Notes: generated by a model from the letters alone, not told the origin. A stretch of 64,000 bases of DNA from Lithospermum erythrorhizon (GCA_019722365.1 JADFUC010002297.1:1-64000), one strand, 5' to 3'; positions 1 through 13,984 are shown, counted from the stretch's first letter. Numbers and translations: made by a program.

Positions 1-712
1 ATTACGTATTGCTTCCACAGACGAGGACCAAATAATATATTGATCACTACTGCTGTTTACCCAGCAAACGGATAAAATCGACCATCTCAACATGTGAACT
101 AACCGAATAGTTCACACACACCGATTTAGCTAAATCATATGACCGGGATGACTTATCAATACCGATCAGACCCACTGGCCAGTCGCCCATGTGAGACCAT
201 TAAATCCTCGATCGAGTCACCATATCGATGGATCTACTCAGCTTAAAGAACTACTAAGCCATCCAAAAATTTCGATTTCCATTAATATTCTAAAAAAATA
301 GTTTTAAAATTCTATAATCCATCGTGATATCTAACCAACCAACTCCATATATATATAGCCAAATATATCCCAAATAAACGCACGCCGGCAAGGCTACAAC
401 GGAGAGGCAATCGTGATTCCTCGACACAAAACAATTGCCGACAAGGCTAACGTTTGAAAATAAAGTACAACAATAAAAAACGGCCGACAACACATCAAAA
501 TGACACAGGATCCTCGCCACCCGACGCTCACCTAGCCACTGAACAAACTCTCCAACCGCCGGCTCAACTAGCCGTAAAACCCGCACAAATGAAATGCCGC
601 CAAAGCTAAAAAAGCTCACAGTTCTCTAGTGAAAACTTAACACACGGGTGAACTTACCATAATGGAACTAGACGCATAATATTATAATAGTCAAATACTT
701 AATAAAATACGT

Positions 713-731
713 ATATATATATATATATATC
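713..731. repeat. (TA)n microsatellite
   Basis: A short uninterrupted TA dinucleotide run inside the AT-rich relic block. Confidence 0.8.
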
Positions 732-967
732 CGTGACTACCTAATAAGGTCATACAATAAGATTCCAAAGAAGGTCTCGTGCATAACATGTTAAGATATA
801 ATGTAGGGTCTCAATAGCAGCACACAATCACCCGTAATGAAATCACGAGACTCAACAACCACTATAACTCTAGTCATCACCTTCTATCTCTCATATCTCC
901 ACAAGATACTACCATCTAAGCAAGATACGCTCAATCCGTCTACCAAATAGAATGGATCAATCAAGTA

Positions 968-1200
968 ATAAACACCGCCTTATGCCGAAGTATATAAACC
1001 GCACTTATATACCGTAGTATAAGGCCACACCGACAACGCACACAAAGAAAAAGTCGATCATAAAGACTTCATACCGCTCTTATACCGGCATATACAACCG
1101 CATTATACCGCAGTATAAGGCCACACCGAGAATGCACAATGCCAGTGATCAAAAGAGTCTTACCGCCTATACCAGAGTATAAGGCCAATAGCGCCACATC
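968..1200. repeat. Short tandem repeat, about three degenerate units
   Basis: The phrase TACCGYAGTATAAGGCCACACCGA recurs near 1010 and 1105, with a shorter related copy (TACCAGAGTATAAGGCCA) near 1170. Each copy is preceded by a similar ACCG...TATA stretch. Spacing is about 95 and then 65 bases, so the units are diverged and the last is truncated. Arrays of this kind are common inside plant LTRs. Confidence 0.6.
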
Positions 1201-2733
1201 CCGCAAGGAAGGAGAGTCACCTAACCCATAATCATTCCAACCATAGGTCATATCCAAATACTTAAGTCACCTCAAAGTCACATAACTCCAATCAACACCT
1301 CCCAACCATCGACTACTTTATTCCCCAAACAATATCCAAGCACACAAATAAAAACATCTCACAATCATAAATCACTCACAACCACCGACAAGGCCACTGT
1401 GAATACATAAATGACAAGGCCACAGAATACAACAAAGGCCGACAAGGCCACGTAAATCTAAATGCCGACAAAGTGCCACGTAACACAAGAACATAAGTTG
1501 GGAGTTCAAGCTACTACTCAAGCAAATTCAACGCTACGTAAATACACCGCATAATCATAACATTTGGCCACACAACGCATTCACACATAATCAAGGCCAA
1601 CAATTACGTATCCCATTCTCACATAATCATACCACAATGACATAAAGTTCACTCAATTCTAAAGGGAGGCAGAAGTAGCACCCAGATAAGTACTCACCGC
1701 TTAGCTACCACAAAAACCTTATCAAAACACAATCATGGTAACCGCCTTCCACGACAACTTAACAAAAAACACTGTAAAGTATAATCAAACCTACTACTAT
1801 ACTTGCATTCTAGAAGATATAATAACCAACTCTTAAGTGGAACGATTTCAAACGGTCTACAATGATGATAAAACAACGAAATAATAACCCCGTCGACACA
1901 ACCCAATCGGTTCCCCGCTAGAATTCCACCTTATTACTTTAACATTTCATATCAACTTATAAGTCATTCTAGTCAACCCTCAAGTCCATAATTAACAACC
2001 TATACTCCAAAATATCAATTACAACTCAACTTACAAATCATACTTTTTCAACCTAACTCCCCTTTAATCAATTTTAAATCACAATTCTAACCTTACAATA
2101 ACTACAATAAGGTCCCAATATAACCCCAACACATTTAAAGTCTTATATAAAAATATCAACAATAAAAGTCAACTATAATATAGAAAAGTCAACCCATTCT
2201 CTAACATCCTCAAACAACCTCTAAATCATTTAATTACTCTACTTATATACATCATAAAGACCCATAACAAACTTAGAAACATCATAAAATCGAGTTATGC
2301 CAAAAGTCAAAACATTAAAAATCAACTTCAAACTCTATCTTCATACCTCAAATCTCCTTGTAGGGAAAGATGAATGGGAAGCCTTAATAATCAACTCGAG
2401 GATCTTAACAAGCAACAAAGTTGAAGAAACGAAAGAGAAAAAATTCTTGTTTGTGCCTCATGTGGGGTCTCGCCGGCTCATCAAGAAGCGAGGAGAGGCT
2501 TGTGTTTTGTGTCAGCGATGATAAGGATTTAGTGATTAGTTACTTAGCCTCAAGTCTAGAAGTCACACAGAGTTTGTGCCCCGAAATCAAGTGAATCGAG
2601 TTATCAAACGCATTTAACTATCTAACTTAATTCGAATTATCCTGCCAATAATACTAAATTATAAAATGTAATTCACCAAATAAATTTTACTTAATTAATA
2701 TTATTATCAAAATTAACCGGAACGGTTATTACA

Positions 2734-5146
2734 TCGACTATGTGGTTGTTGATTTTAACAAATACTCCTACACATAGGCCGTTGATACGCGAATAATGTC
2801 AACATCATACGGGACCGCTGACTTAGAGAATACCCACATATCATTAATATAAGTCACAACTCAAATCATATCCACTTTCATAAAATTACCATATCATAAT
2901 ATCATGCTAATACATAACCATGTCAATATCACTAAATATCATCACAACCTCAAAAATTTCTCAATACATCTATTCATCATTTGTCATCATCATGTTACCA
3001 TTCTTTTTATATCTTACTATCAATCATGACTTCACAGCATAACGACTGCAATCTAATTCGGCCTGTGTCGTACACCGAGGTGTCAATCGCCCCAAACTTG
3101 ACACCAGAGTCACCAATGGGTGGATGACTCAAATTTAAAAGACACTGCTCAAAACAACTCAATAAAACAATATACAACGAATAAAAATAATTTTTAAGAA
3201 AAGAATCCATCTGGTATTCCTAACCAATGCATTAGCAACCAACATACAACATGACCCTGGGCACAAAATATCAACATACAACAAAGAAGAACTTCAAAAT
3301 AATAACTATACAGACAACAAACTACAATCCAACAAAAATAAAAGACTGTGAGATAAACTGCCACCGCCGCTCATCTACGCTCTAAAAGCTAATGTAAACA
3401 CCGCATAGCCCGAAGACGGAACAAAGACCAATTCGCCAACCTAGTAATGAAATTGCGCCCATAGCGGCTGGGTGTAATTCGCGGCTTAGTGAATATATAT
3501 CTCAAGAATGAAATTAACTCTCCAATCACGCAATGTTGTACCAAAGTAGACGTATATCAGCATACGATGTATAAGCCGTACATAATATTATTCAACTTAA
3601 GATCTTGGTCATCAAGTCATTAGCAATTTCATTATCATTTACGCAAGTTCATAAATTCGGCCACTAGCGTAACATTCAAGATGATGGCACCAACAATAAC
3701 ATACGTAATTCAAGAAAGACCGCAATAACATGCAACAATCAATCTGACCTTCCTATAACTCCATAATGACGACATCACAACTCAACAACTAACCAACTCA
3801 AAGAATGTAATCAATACAACAACTCTATCAACTCAACAACCTATCAACTCAACAACTCTACAACTCAACAACTCAATAGAAGTCATGATTTCTACAACTA
3901 CGCGCATATAATCAACCTCAACCTCGTGAGAAACTTATGCCCGTCGACATATGCTATCACCTAATCGTAACGAGGTACGGCTAAAATACCGACACAACTC
4001 AACAAACCATCAACTCATATACAACTCTTCCTAATACGACTCAACATCACCTCCAAACACCTATACGAATTCATAAGACCACACACAACTCCAAGAACTC
4101 AACCCAATGCATATTCAACATATATATTCAACATAATCCGTAATCAAGTAGTTCATCAACACCCGTGAGATAGATATCACCTCGGCTAGCTATATAAAAA
4201 ACCTGCCAAGTAATCACGCCGACTCTTTCCCACGAACATCAACGCCTAAACAAACATTCAAAATTATAATTACTACTTATAATATACAACTAGTAATATC
4301 ACATTCTACTTATATATTTAATCTCATATTTATACACACACACCCAAAATAACTCCAACAAAAGTTTCCATTATAACCTTTATTCAACTTAAGTTCGCAA
4401 CTTTCACTTTAATGATCGAAGTTCCAATTACTAGTTTTAAAGCCCTAACGCTCGATATTAACAACTAATCATCCCATTTCTAACCATCTTTAATCTCAAA
4501 CACATTTAACTACTCAAACTTACAAAACTCATTTTATCCTAACATTCTTCACACCTAAAATCACAACCTACACCTCAAACAACATAATAAAAGTCCAAGA
4601 GTACACTTATATCATAATAAAACCATTTTGGAAAAGTCAACTATAACTCTTAACATATTTCAACCCCATAAATCCATTATTATCACCTCTATACGATAAT
4701 TCAAGCTAGATGGCTTATTCTATATCATTATCAATATCAAAACTCAAGGTCAACCTAATTAACCAAAAAAGTCAACATCCTCAAAATCATGAAATACCCA
4801 AAAGCTGTTCGAGCTTTCTTATCTAAAACGTAGAGGATTTACTTGGGAAAACTCTCCAATAAATTTTAGGACTAAAGTTGCAAGATAAGGAAGAAAATGG
4901 AAGAAAATTTTCAAGGGAAAACGGGGAGGGTTCGGCCTTCGAGAAGAAAAGAAGACGCATTTACGACCAAACGGGATAAAGATGAAATGACACACGTGGA
5001 GTTTGTGCAAGATATTTCAAGAGTCGTTGTAAGGTCTCGCTCGATTGGTATAAGCTGGCCTTGGTTTAACAACACAACTCGAACATAAACTTAACTTCTA
5101 ACCCCAAATAATATTACAAGAACGCCATACCTAACGGGTTATTACA
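2734..5146 (-). repeat. Second LTR-like non-coding block
   Basis: AT-rich, without a convincing coding region; short open frames near 3007-3210 and 4819-5088 match nothing I recognise. It ends with AACGGGTTATTACA at 5133-5146, the counterpart of the end at 2733. Two such ends 2.4 kb apart could be tandem or nested LTRs, but I could not align the two blocks base for base by eye. Confidence 0.3.
3775..4030. repeat. CAACTCAACAA-rich low-complexity tract
   Basis: Repeated phrases of the type CAACTCAACAACT occur many times between 3775 and 4030, densest at 3830-3880. It is simple sequence within the LTR-like block, with no coding meaning apparent. Confidence 0.6.
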
Positions 5147-8100
5147 CGACCCATCAACATATTCCTCGATACATATGCTTTTATTTCTAAGCTACTACCA
5201 TCAAGTAATTAATCAAGTTGTTATCATACTCCTATCAAAACATATTAATATCTCATGCTACACCCATAATATGAACAATATCTAATTTATATAACTCATC
5301 TTATGATAATGTTAATATCACCTTATTATTAACTTCTCATATCATCACATCTCACAACTCAACATCATATCAACTTTCATAATCTTACCACATTCTATCA
5401 TCAAGTTATCTTCACATACCATCATAAATCTCAACATCCTATATTTACATCAATATCACAACAATTTATTTTCGATATTTTCATCTCATCCTTTAATGTT
5501 ATCAACCAAATGATTTATTCCTTTCTATTCATTGCTATCTATAATCCTTTTATAACATTAACTCTTTATCCATGTATAGTGATATCATAATATCTCTAAT
5601 CTATAATATTCAAATATTTCATATATTGATATTCAACCTAGTTTCTCACTACAACCAATTAGTTCAATCAACCCATTCTCATACTTATACACGTGTACCA
5701 TTATATCACACTAATATAATCAAGATCACATTTTACTAAATCTCATCTCAATAAATAATTTTCCATATATCCACCTCATTAATTATCATATCAACATACT
5801 CGTAATCCTTTTAATAGTTATCCACTTACAACAACCCAAAATATACAATACACATATTCATAATGTATGAAAGATTATAAACGTGTGATATGAGTACTCA
5901 CCTCTAGTCAAGCCAAATATCAACAACTTTACTACTTCAATCACCTATTCGATATCAACACTTTTACTTCTTGAAACTTGAAAGCAACTTTAAGGTTATG
6001 ATTTAAGAGGAGAATCACATCAAAAGGAAAGAAAAATTTAGAAAAAAGGGGAGGGGAGTTCATTTGTCATGGAAAAAAGAGAAAATAATTTGGTGTCTTG
6101 CTTGCTTTCTTTTATATAAGTAGGATGAAGATGAGGTTTTAACCTAAGCAAAATAAAGTAAGCACGAGGTGCTTTTAAGGCAGGAGGTGTCTAAAATAAG
6201 CAAGCACGACGTGTCATTTTCTTTCTTACTATAAGCATTGAAGAATACTTACCATACACTTCGTCTAATTCGAAATATTTTAACCTTAATTAATACTCAA
6301 TTATTTCTCGAATCATAAAAATTCTAAGTTATTTCGAATCCACTCCTAGGTCGTTTGTTATTGGATAGTTTTAATCTTTGATATTTACAAGGTGAATCAA
6401 TAAACACTTTGAAGAGATATAGTAGTATCAGTATTTATTGGAATCAACAACCTTATTATTCGTATACGTAGCTCGTCTCCCACATCGTATTGCCCTCAGC
6501 CTTGAGGAAAATAAGTGTGAGTTCCATGTGCTTCACCACTGGTTCTGTAGACTGTGGACCTCTAAGCTGTCCCTATTGCAGCCTCATTTGCAATGAATAG
6601 GAGCAATGGGACATACGGCTAAAGGCATATGTTCAAACTATGTCATAATATATACACCTTCAAATATAAACATTAGGCAACAAATCCAATTTTGATTTGT
6701 ACATTCAGTAGAGCTGAAATTGAATTTTTGGTGTATGTTCTTATTCGAAATAATTTTGTCAAAATAGTGCCCTATATCTCTTTATGTTTGATGATAATTG
6801 TTTTTTGATGTTTACCTATTATGTGCTATAGCGATCTAATGTCCCACTTTACTTGGTGTTACATACTTCCTCGTGTATTGTTTATCATATAGTTTAAAGT
6901 AATTTATTAAAGGCGATTAATTTTCTTATCTTCAAGAGAAATTTATTATAAACCAATGGAAGAAAAAAATATTAGGGAGACAAATCAATGATGTTAAAGA
7001 ATTTTCTGAAGTTGATGCAAAGGTTGCGTGAAAAGTAACGATCAATTAAAAATGAATAATTTTTTCCACCATGATCAAAACTAAATAGGAATGGATGGAG
7101 TATATGTTTGTTGTCGTCATTCTATTGACAATTCCTTACAAATTTTCCACGAGGACGAATAAATTTTCATGAAAGTAATAGAATATACTATAGCGATCAA
7201 TGTAAGCATTTGTTAAGTAGTCCACTTCAATTCATTTTAATTCACCTTCGCATGCTCGAAATAAATTTTATTATTCAATTACTCTTTACTTGTATTATTA
7301 AAAAAAAATTAAAAAATTATTTTTATAAAAGTATTTTAAAAAGAGCCGAATCAAATATTTAAATTTGTATTTTTAGAATAAGGAATAATTAGTAATTGAT
7401 GGTCAAAGTTCAATTTCAAAAAAGTCAAACGTCAATTAAAATGGATTGGAGGATTATGACAGGAGTTAGTAGAAATGTATAATATTGAGATGTGGAACCT
7501 TTAAAAAAATTCATCGCTAATTAACAAAAAAAAAAAAAAACTTCTTGGTTTGTAACTACAAGCGGACTTTTTCTCAATTAAATAATCAAGATATTTGTTA
7601 TCGTTAAGGATTGAGAATGGAAACATCGTCATTCTGAGAATAATATTTCATGGTTATTAGATAGTAAAATCTTAGTGACATTAAGTGGAATCGGAAGATT
7701 TATATATAGAGGCACGAAGAAACTATCTTTCACTCGGTGATATTTACTTTGTCGTACAGAATAATTTACCACAATTATGAAGAGGAGGAAAAGTAGTCAA
7801 AAGGTTGACTGAAAATGTAGAATGACAATTAATTGATCTTATATCTGGGTAATTCGGGTTGATAATTTAATAACAAAAAGTAGTCTTGTTGTTTTTTAAT
7901 AAGCGATTTTATTAAATATAGTTGGCCAAATACATTAGATTTAAATCCCAACTAAACCCATTTTGGATTGGATAAACTCAATCCCTAAACCAAAGACAAA
8001 CCAAACCAAAAGGATCATGTCTCTAGATCCGAGAGTACAAAAAAAAGCGGATAAGAAAATTGAGTCCAAACAGTCAGCCCTTTCTAAATGTAGCAGACTA

Positions 8101-8606
8101 CCCAATCGAAGATAACAAACTCAGGCCCCTTTCCTCTATATAAAACTAAAGACAAGAAAAGAAACCCTCAGATGTTAGTGTTGAAAACCTCCTGAGGCTT
8201 GCCTCTTGGAGTTTGCCAAAAGGAGATGGTTGACTCAGCTAAATCCCGCGATGACCGAGATGGTTCCTCATGCACTCTTTGGTTTTAGTTACAAAGATAA
8301 TATCTACAATTTAATCTAATTGGAAGTTCTTACTTATCAATGAAAATAATCTTTGTAATAAATTAATTTTATTTAAATATTTTTGTTGATGACTTGGAAC
8401 ATGGTAACACGGAAGTATATTATCTATTTTTTTATATATATAAATACAAAGTTGCAACCGAGTAGTCGATTTTTTGTTGAACAAAACCTCATAATTAAAT
8501 TGAAATGGAGAGTGAAGCCAATATTGTTTAGTTAGATTTAGCAGAGTTTTGAGTATTAATTGAATATATATTATAGGGTTAATAGCGCGTTGATGCATGC
8601 GTGTTT
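5147..8606. other. AT-rich intergenic stretch, no gene recognised
   Basis: No gene, RNA or intact mobile element can be supported, apart from the possible snRNA-type promoter motif and hairpin at 6477-6613 listed separately. The 5200-5900 part is a continuation of ATC/TCA-rich simple-looking sequence similar to the preceding LTR-like blocks. The 6900-8500 part is ordinary AT-rich intergenic DNA with poly(A) runs. Confidence 0.5.
6477..6613 (+). promoter_or_regulatory. USE-like motif followed by a small hairpin
   Basis: CTCCCACATCG at 6477-6487 differs at one position from RTCCCACATCG, the upstream sequence element of plant snRNA and some Pol III genes. AAAATAAG about 20 bases later is only a weak TATA candidate. 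Downstream, TGTCCCTATTGCA (6568-6580) can pair with GAGCAATGGGACA (6601-6613) to form an imperfect hairpin. No known snRNA, 7SL or MRP sequence was recognised. The same motif also turns up by chance and in plant repeats. Confidence 0.2.
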
Positions 8607-9020
8607 AGCGTTAATGATTCGATCATCGTGTTTAAACGCGGCCCATTCGATCACATGTTTCAAAAATGTCTCATAGTCATTCGGTCAAAATAGATGTTAA
8701 CTTTGACTTTTTTGGTCAAATTGATAGGGGTAAAATTATCCATGGCTGATTTTTAGATAATTTTTCAAATTTAATAAAATTTTGGGTCAAATATTTGGAT
8801 TACATTAATTTTAATAAAATATTTGGGTGTGATAAATATTTGACTCAATTTTATTAAAATGTAAAACTTATCTAAAAAAAGCTTGAGTGTTGCAATTTTA
8901 CCCTTCTCAAATTGTCACCGAAAGTGGCTGTATTAATTTTTGATGGAATAGCAAAGTGGGACAGCATGTGTGATCAATAGTCATTTTTGAAGAAGCATGT
9001 AATCAGCTGTTAACGTCCCA
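8607..9020. mobile_element. Palindromic foldback (MITE-like) element
   Basis: The left arm (from GCGTTAATGATTCGATCA) is roughly the reverse complement of the right arm (ending CAGCTGTTAACG). Paired segments include GATAGGGGTAAAATT against AATTTTACCCTTCTC, TTTTTAGATAA against TTATCTAAAAA, and TAATAAAATTTTGGGTCAA against TTGACTCAATTTTATTA near the centre. About 410 bases, no coding capacity. It carries the ATTCGATCAC...GTTTCAAAA motif that also marks the element at 17845-19030, so the two look like one family. Confidence 0.65.
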
Positions 9021-9030
9021 GCTGTGTGTG

Positions 9031-9579
9031 ATGAAGCATCATTGTCTATATTATATTATTTGATTAATTGATCAAAAATTTTGATTTTGCAGAAGAATTA
9101 ATTAAGCATAAATTAAATAGAAATGAGCAAAAGGGCTCCACCAGACCCTGTTTCTGTATTCAGCTCAGAGAGTCAGAGGTCATCGTGCTTCTCTAATTAT
9201 GGACATTTGCTTTCATCAAATGAACCTCAATTTACATAATGTAAATTGTACAATTAGAAAATTATGACAACATAGACACAACGCTTATAATGTAAATTTT
9301 GGTATTGCTAAATCTTGACGATAAGAAAGTTGGATACAAGTTTATTAGATTATCCACAAGTTAATTTAGGTAAGTTTTTATTTAAGACTTGAATCTGAAA
9401 TTTTATTAAATATATTTCCTTTTCCAATATATTTCCTTATTTGTTCTCAAATAGTTATTTCCTTTTTTTTGATAGGCTCATTATAAATAAGCATTGTGTA
9501 GAATAATATGTTGTGATTCACATAACCATTAAACTCCCTCTGTTTTTCTGAAATTGTTGAAGATGAAAACTCGATCTAC
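9031..9579. other. Upstream region of the F-box fragment
   Basis: No coding region. An ATG at 9563 precedes the F-box reading frame but is out of frame with it and meets a stop after six codons. The start of the F-box gene therefore cannot be fixed; a lost base between 9563 and 9580 is one explanation. Confidence 0.4.
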
Positions 9580-10540
9580 GTGAAAAAGCTAGAACTCAAA
9601 ACTATTTGGCTCCATCAGAAAGGACGCCGCCCTCGTCGAAATCGGACTACATTGCTTCGATCATCCTCGAACAAATTTGGTAAAACTCTTCCAAACTTAC
9701 CTTTTGATATTCAGCTTAATATAATCTCCAGGTTGCCTGCTAAGTTAATATTTGGATGCAAGTCTCTATCCAAAGCTTTTAACGCCTCCATCTCAGAACC
9801 TTCCTTCACCCGTATTTATCACAACAACTACTACTCAGCCTACTCTTCTTCCTCTTTAAATCCTATCTTTATCAACTCCTCCTCTATTCATTGTGGGGAA
9901 AAATCCAAGCACATTAAATTGGAACTGGTTGAGTTCCAAAGCGATGTCTATACCAATGATAATCCAATTATCAGTAAGGGTACATGTTTTAGCTCTTCCA
10001 CACTCCCGGGATCATTAAGAAGAGACCGAGATTATGGAGGTTCTTCGATTTTGAGGTCAATTAAAATGGTTTTGTTCTGTTTATTGAAGCTCGACTCTGA
10101 TATACTTAATCTCTTCCTGACCAATCCATTGTCCGGTGAATTCATTAAACTCCCCGACCCTGTTAAATGTGATGAACACTTTTGGTGGAGGAGTATCATG
10201 GCCTATGGTTTAGGCTATTGCCAGACTACCGAAAGGTACAAAGTGTTGAGGATTGTTACTAACTATCATGGAGGTGGAGTTACAAATTATGATACTAAGA
10301 CTCAGATTTTTACTATTGGCGTTGACAAAAAATGGAGAGATGTTTTGGATGTTAACGTTCCTTTTAATATAAGGCATAATGACGATGGACCTAATCCACA
10401 ATCGTACATGGTTGCATTCCGGTCTGCTCTTCATTGGAAGGTGAAACCTATTCGGATGTATGATGGATTCAGGTCAGGCCTAAACGCGGAAGTAGGATAC
10501 ACATGGCGCTGCGTCGATATGACGGAGAAAGTTCGTATTC
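9580..10540 (+). pseudogene. F-box protein with F-box-associated domain, 3'-truncated (copy 1)
   Basis: An open frame encodes an N-terminal F-box (LPNLPFDIQLNIISRLPAK, about residues 37-55 of the frame, then GCKSLSKAFNASISEPSF). It continues into an F-box-associated type region with the phrases LFLTNPLSGEFIKLPD and YGLGYCQTTERYKVLRI. Proteins of this family are substrate-recognition subunits of SCF ubiquitin ligases; the substrate here is unknown. The frame has no in-frame ATG at its 5' end. After about 10536 it leaves the F-box sequence, and 10600 onward is reverse-strand copia. The missing C-terminal half resembles the fragment at 14698-15296. I call it a truncated gene rather than a functional one. 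Confidence 0.75.
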
Positions 10541-13500
10541 TGAATTCGGGTATACCGAAATCAAACCCTTTGAACTTACGATATTAACTGGGTTGAGCGT
10601 ATATCTGTGACAACTCCCCGCGGCATGTACTGCAATATCGGTCTAGTGCGCACCATAGCATACATAAGACTACCTCTTTGAAGCATAAGGCACTTATCCG
10701 TATACTAAATCATCTTCGGTCTTAAGGTGAATGTTGGGCGATAATTGAAAATATGGCTACTAACGGGGTACTTACGGGCTTTGCATCCAACATGTTGAAT
10801 AAACGGTTACCCGAGGTATTCTTCTTGTGTCAATCTCGAGAGAATCCGATCTCGATTATTCGTCCCGAGAATTTGCTTACGCTTTCGCTAGGTCTTTCGC
10901 CATGAAATCACTTGACCTTCTTTCTTGACATGTTCACCTTTTGCAAATCTGCTCCACAATCAACATATCATCAACATAAACAAGTAAGATAACATAATCT
11001 TTTTGAAACTTCCTTATGTAACAGCAGTGGTCGGTCTCACAGCTTACAAACTTCAACCTTTTGATAAAGTTATCAAAGGTAATATTCCCCTTTGCCTCGG
11101 GCTTGTTTGGCCCGTCTGAACTCTTCGAGATTTGCGAGGCCAAATTCTTCTTTCCCTCTAACCTCAAAGCCTTGGGGATTTGCTTCATGAGCACTCTTAA
11201 ATCTAGATCACCATGTAAACCTTGATCTTTACATCCCATCGATGAAAGAGTGCGGATCATCTACCGCTACAATCCCGGGAAGCGATTCGATTGTCACAAG
11301 CTTGACTACGGGTGAGAATATTTGAGTGTAGTCAATTTCGCTTTGTTGGAATCGCTGACGGCAAAAACGAGCTTTATAGCGTTTACTTCCATCCTGTTCC
11401 TCCTTGATTCGGTAGACCCATTTATTCTGCAATATTCTTCTCTGGCTTCCTGGCGGCCTTACCAACTCCCACGTCATGTTAGTCAACAATGACTCCATCT
11501 CCTCTTTCATCGCTAACTCCCACTTGATCGCATCATCACAATGTACTGCTTCGACATAACTAACAGGCTCGCCTCTGTCAGTTAACAGCAGAAAGTTAGC
11601 AGAAGGAGAATACCTCTGAGTTGAAAGGTTTTTTCGACCTGGATACTTCTTTGAGACCCGGGTGTTTTACTGCATGCTTGATCACTATCGGGGAACAATC
11701 TCTTCTGTTGATCAGCGGCAATGTTATCATCGGACTGTCGTCTCCCTCCTCCCCGAACCCATCTCTTCTAAAAGGTAGCATATCGGCAAAAGGATCTTCG
11801 AGGTTGATCTTCTTGGCTTGGGGGGCATGATCTAAGACATGCCATTTGGAAGAACAGTAAATGCGCCCTTCTCGACAATGACTTCTCGGTATTTCGGTTG
11901 TGAAACACTCGCCCCCGCCTGCCTGCGCCACTTGACTTTACGTACGTCTGCAGCCCATAACTTTTGTTCATTGAAGACCACATTCTTGCTCCGAATGATC
12001 TTCCGGTTCTTCAAATCATAGAACCTGTATCCCATCTCAGCGTCGTCATAGCCAATAAAGTAGCAAATGTTGGATTTAACTTCAAAAGCTTATTTCTAAC
12101 ATTTTGCTTCCCTACTGAACATACGCTAAACAACCAAATACTTCGAGGAAAGAATAATTTACCTTCTTAGAACTCCACTTCTCTTAGGAATTACGAAATT
12201 GAGAGGGCCCGAGAAGGTCTACATTGCTCAGCTGACATTATTGATTACGTGCCCGAAACGTTTGAGTAATCCTGAGTGTAACCTCGTATACAGCCCGCGT
12301 TCGTCGGCGTCTGTTCATCCTCTAAACTATTAGTTACGTTGGGTGTACGGGAATAGTCTTACGCACATCTAATTCCATTCTCGGCACAATATTGTTTGAA
12401 ATCCTTATCACTTTATATTCGCTTTGTTGTCGGATCTTAAACACTTGCTCTCGGCCGAGTCTCATTCTCGGCCATGCTCTCCGTTTCTTGAAGACATCAT
12501 AAACTTGGATTTATTTTTGAGAAAATAAACCCAACTTTCTAATCATCGATAGAAGGTTACATAATACGATGAACCTCCCTTGGAGACCAACGGCGGTCCC
12601 AACATACGTGAAGCCCAACTCACGAGCCTCTCGGTTTAAGCTCGACACGGTTTTAAGCAAAAGCGACTTTCTTACACTTCCCAGGCAGCGGCTCTCAGGC
12701 TCATGATGATCCATGATTTGAGCTCGGGTATCACATTATTTGAAACAAGCGGTTCGTACCTTTCTACCATCGTAATCGGTTGTGCCACGGCATCGTCTTC
12801 ACGGAGACTATCCAATAGCGGCTATATAGTCATTTGAGAACTCGGTAAGGTAAATTGGCACTATCTTGAGCTACGGTCATTGCCTCGAGCTACTTTCGAT
12901 TGCGCTTCATAGAATGTAGTTACATTAACCATCCTCGTCAGTACGACTCGCGGAGATCAAGCTTTTCACCAAGCTTTCGGTACATACTCACTTTTAGTCA
13001 AATCTCCGAGGTAGAACCATTCGACAACTTCAAGTTGACATCTCGTACCTTCAATCTTTAGCGGCTGCGTTATCAAGATGAAATGACCCATGTCTCGACC
13101 ATATAATTGACATTATATCTTTGGTGGGTGTAGTATGAAAGCGATGCTCTGAATCAAAGAATCAGAATTTGTCGAGCAATCAGCAGAGGCAAAGTAGAGC
13201 ATGCGCATAGTCATCGGCAACATTCACATCGCTCTTTGCGCCTGCGACTACCGGATGCTTTGCATTGCGTGGCAATGTGACGGTCTTTGCCAGCATCCCG
13301 ACACTTTCGAAATGCGTCCTCCAAACTTCGACTTACTCTTTCCCTCTTGACTTTGACCTCCATTTATTCTTGTCGTTTTTCTTTGTCATAGTTCCTACCT
13401 CATCTACATTCAATACGAGAACCTTTCTCAACTCCATATTATTTCCGAACTTCTTCGGACGGTCGCTCTTCGACCACATGGCGCAACTTCGTTCCGACTG

Positions 13501-13984
13501 AATTACTTATAGCGACCCTCATTGGCTCTGACTATCGCTTAAAAGATGCCAATAGTATCAATGCTTGTAATTCATCTCGAAGTTAACTTCAGCAGTAAGC
13601 GGTGATTTATGTGTGAAATCATTAAGGTGCCTACTTGATAAGATATTCATTGACAACCTTAAGTGGCTTGATTTAGCCGTCAACATTGCCTTATTATTGG
13701 CGGATGGTTTCTCATATAACCCGGCAGCTATCATCGAAGCCCTTTGTCGTGGTCTCGCCCGTCATTGGCAACAACGTTTCTAGACAGAAAACGCGATGCC
13801 GTATACCCCGAAGACTTGTACATCTGGCTGGATTCCACTCTTGATCTCCATATTTCATGGGCTTAAGCCTAAAGGCTATGAAGCTTCTTCCTACAAATAA
13901 TCCTCCATATTCATCTTCGATGGTAGTAATCAACCCGTCAAATTTATACTGACATATGTCGATACACGCCCGTATTTTTGCCAT
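10541..13984 (-). mobile_element. Ty1/copia retrotransposon coding relic (copia-1)
   Basis: Read on the minus strand, from high to low coordinates. A gag-like start lies at 13984 (MAKIRACIDICQYKFDG). The integrase/RT linker lies around 12035 (GYRFYDLKNRKIIRSKNVVF). The reverse transcriptase start is at 11510-11229 (NKWVYRIKEEQDGSKRYKAR, then DYTQIFSPVVKLVTIE). The catalytic YVDDM motif is at about 10960-10985, and GSLMYAMV near 10690-10620. Frames are broken repeatedly. The element stops abruptly near 10600, so RNase H and the 3' LTR are missing. Family: copia, related to TNT1-type polyproteins. It is inert in its present form. Confidence 0.85.

Larger units (their letters stand above)
1..2733 (-). 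repeat. Non-coding LTR-retrotransposon-like relic
   Basis: No protein family can be read in any frame. The block is AT-rich, with scattered short tandem motifs such as GCCGACAAGGCCAC near 1380-1480. It ends at 2722-2733 with ACGGTTATTACA. On the minus strand this reads TGTAATAACCGT, which resembles the TG start of some plant Ty3/gypsy LTRs. A related end lies 2.4 kb on, at 5133-5146. I infer old LTR-derived sequence read on the minus strand. No primer site, polypurine tract or coding domain is visible, so the class is a guess. Confidence 0.3.

Noticed and set aside
4819..5088. Overlapping open frames on both strands
   Set aside because: Neither has a recognisable domain; the region is LTR-like and rich in short charged codons by chance.
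9563..9583. ATG at 9563 as the start of the F-box gene
   Set aside because: It is out of frame with the F-box reading frame and reaches a stop after six codons.
10541..13984. Endogenous pararetrovirus or other integrated plant virus
   Set aside because: Motif order (integrase before RT, YVDDM, copia-type linker) is that of a Ty1/copia retrotransposon; no movement or coat protein motifs appear.
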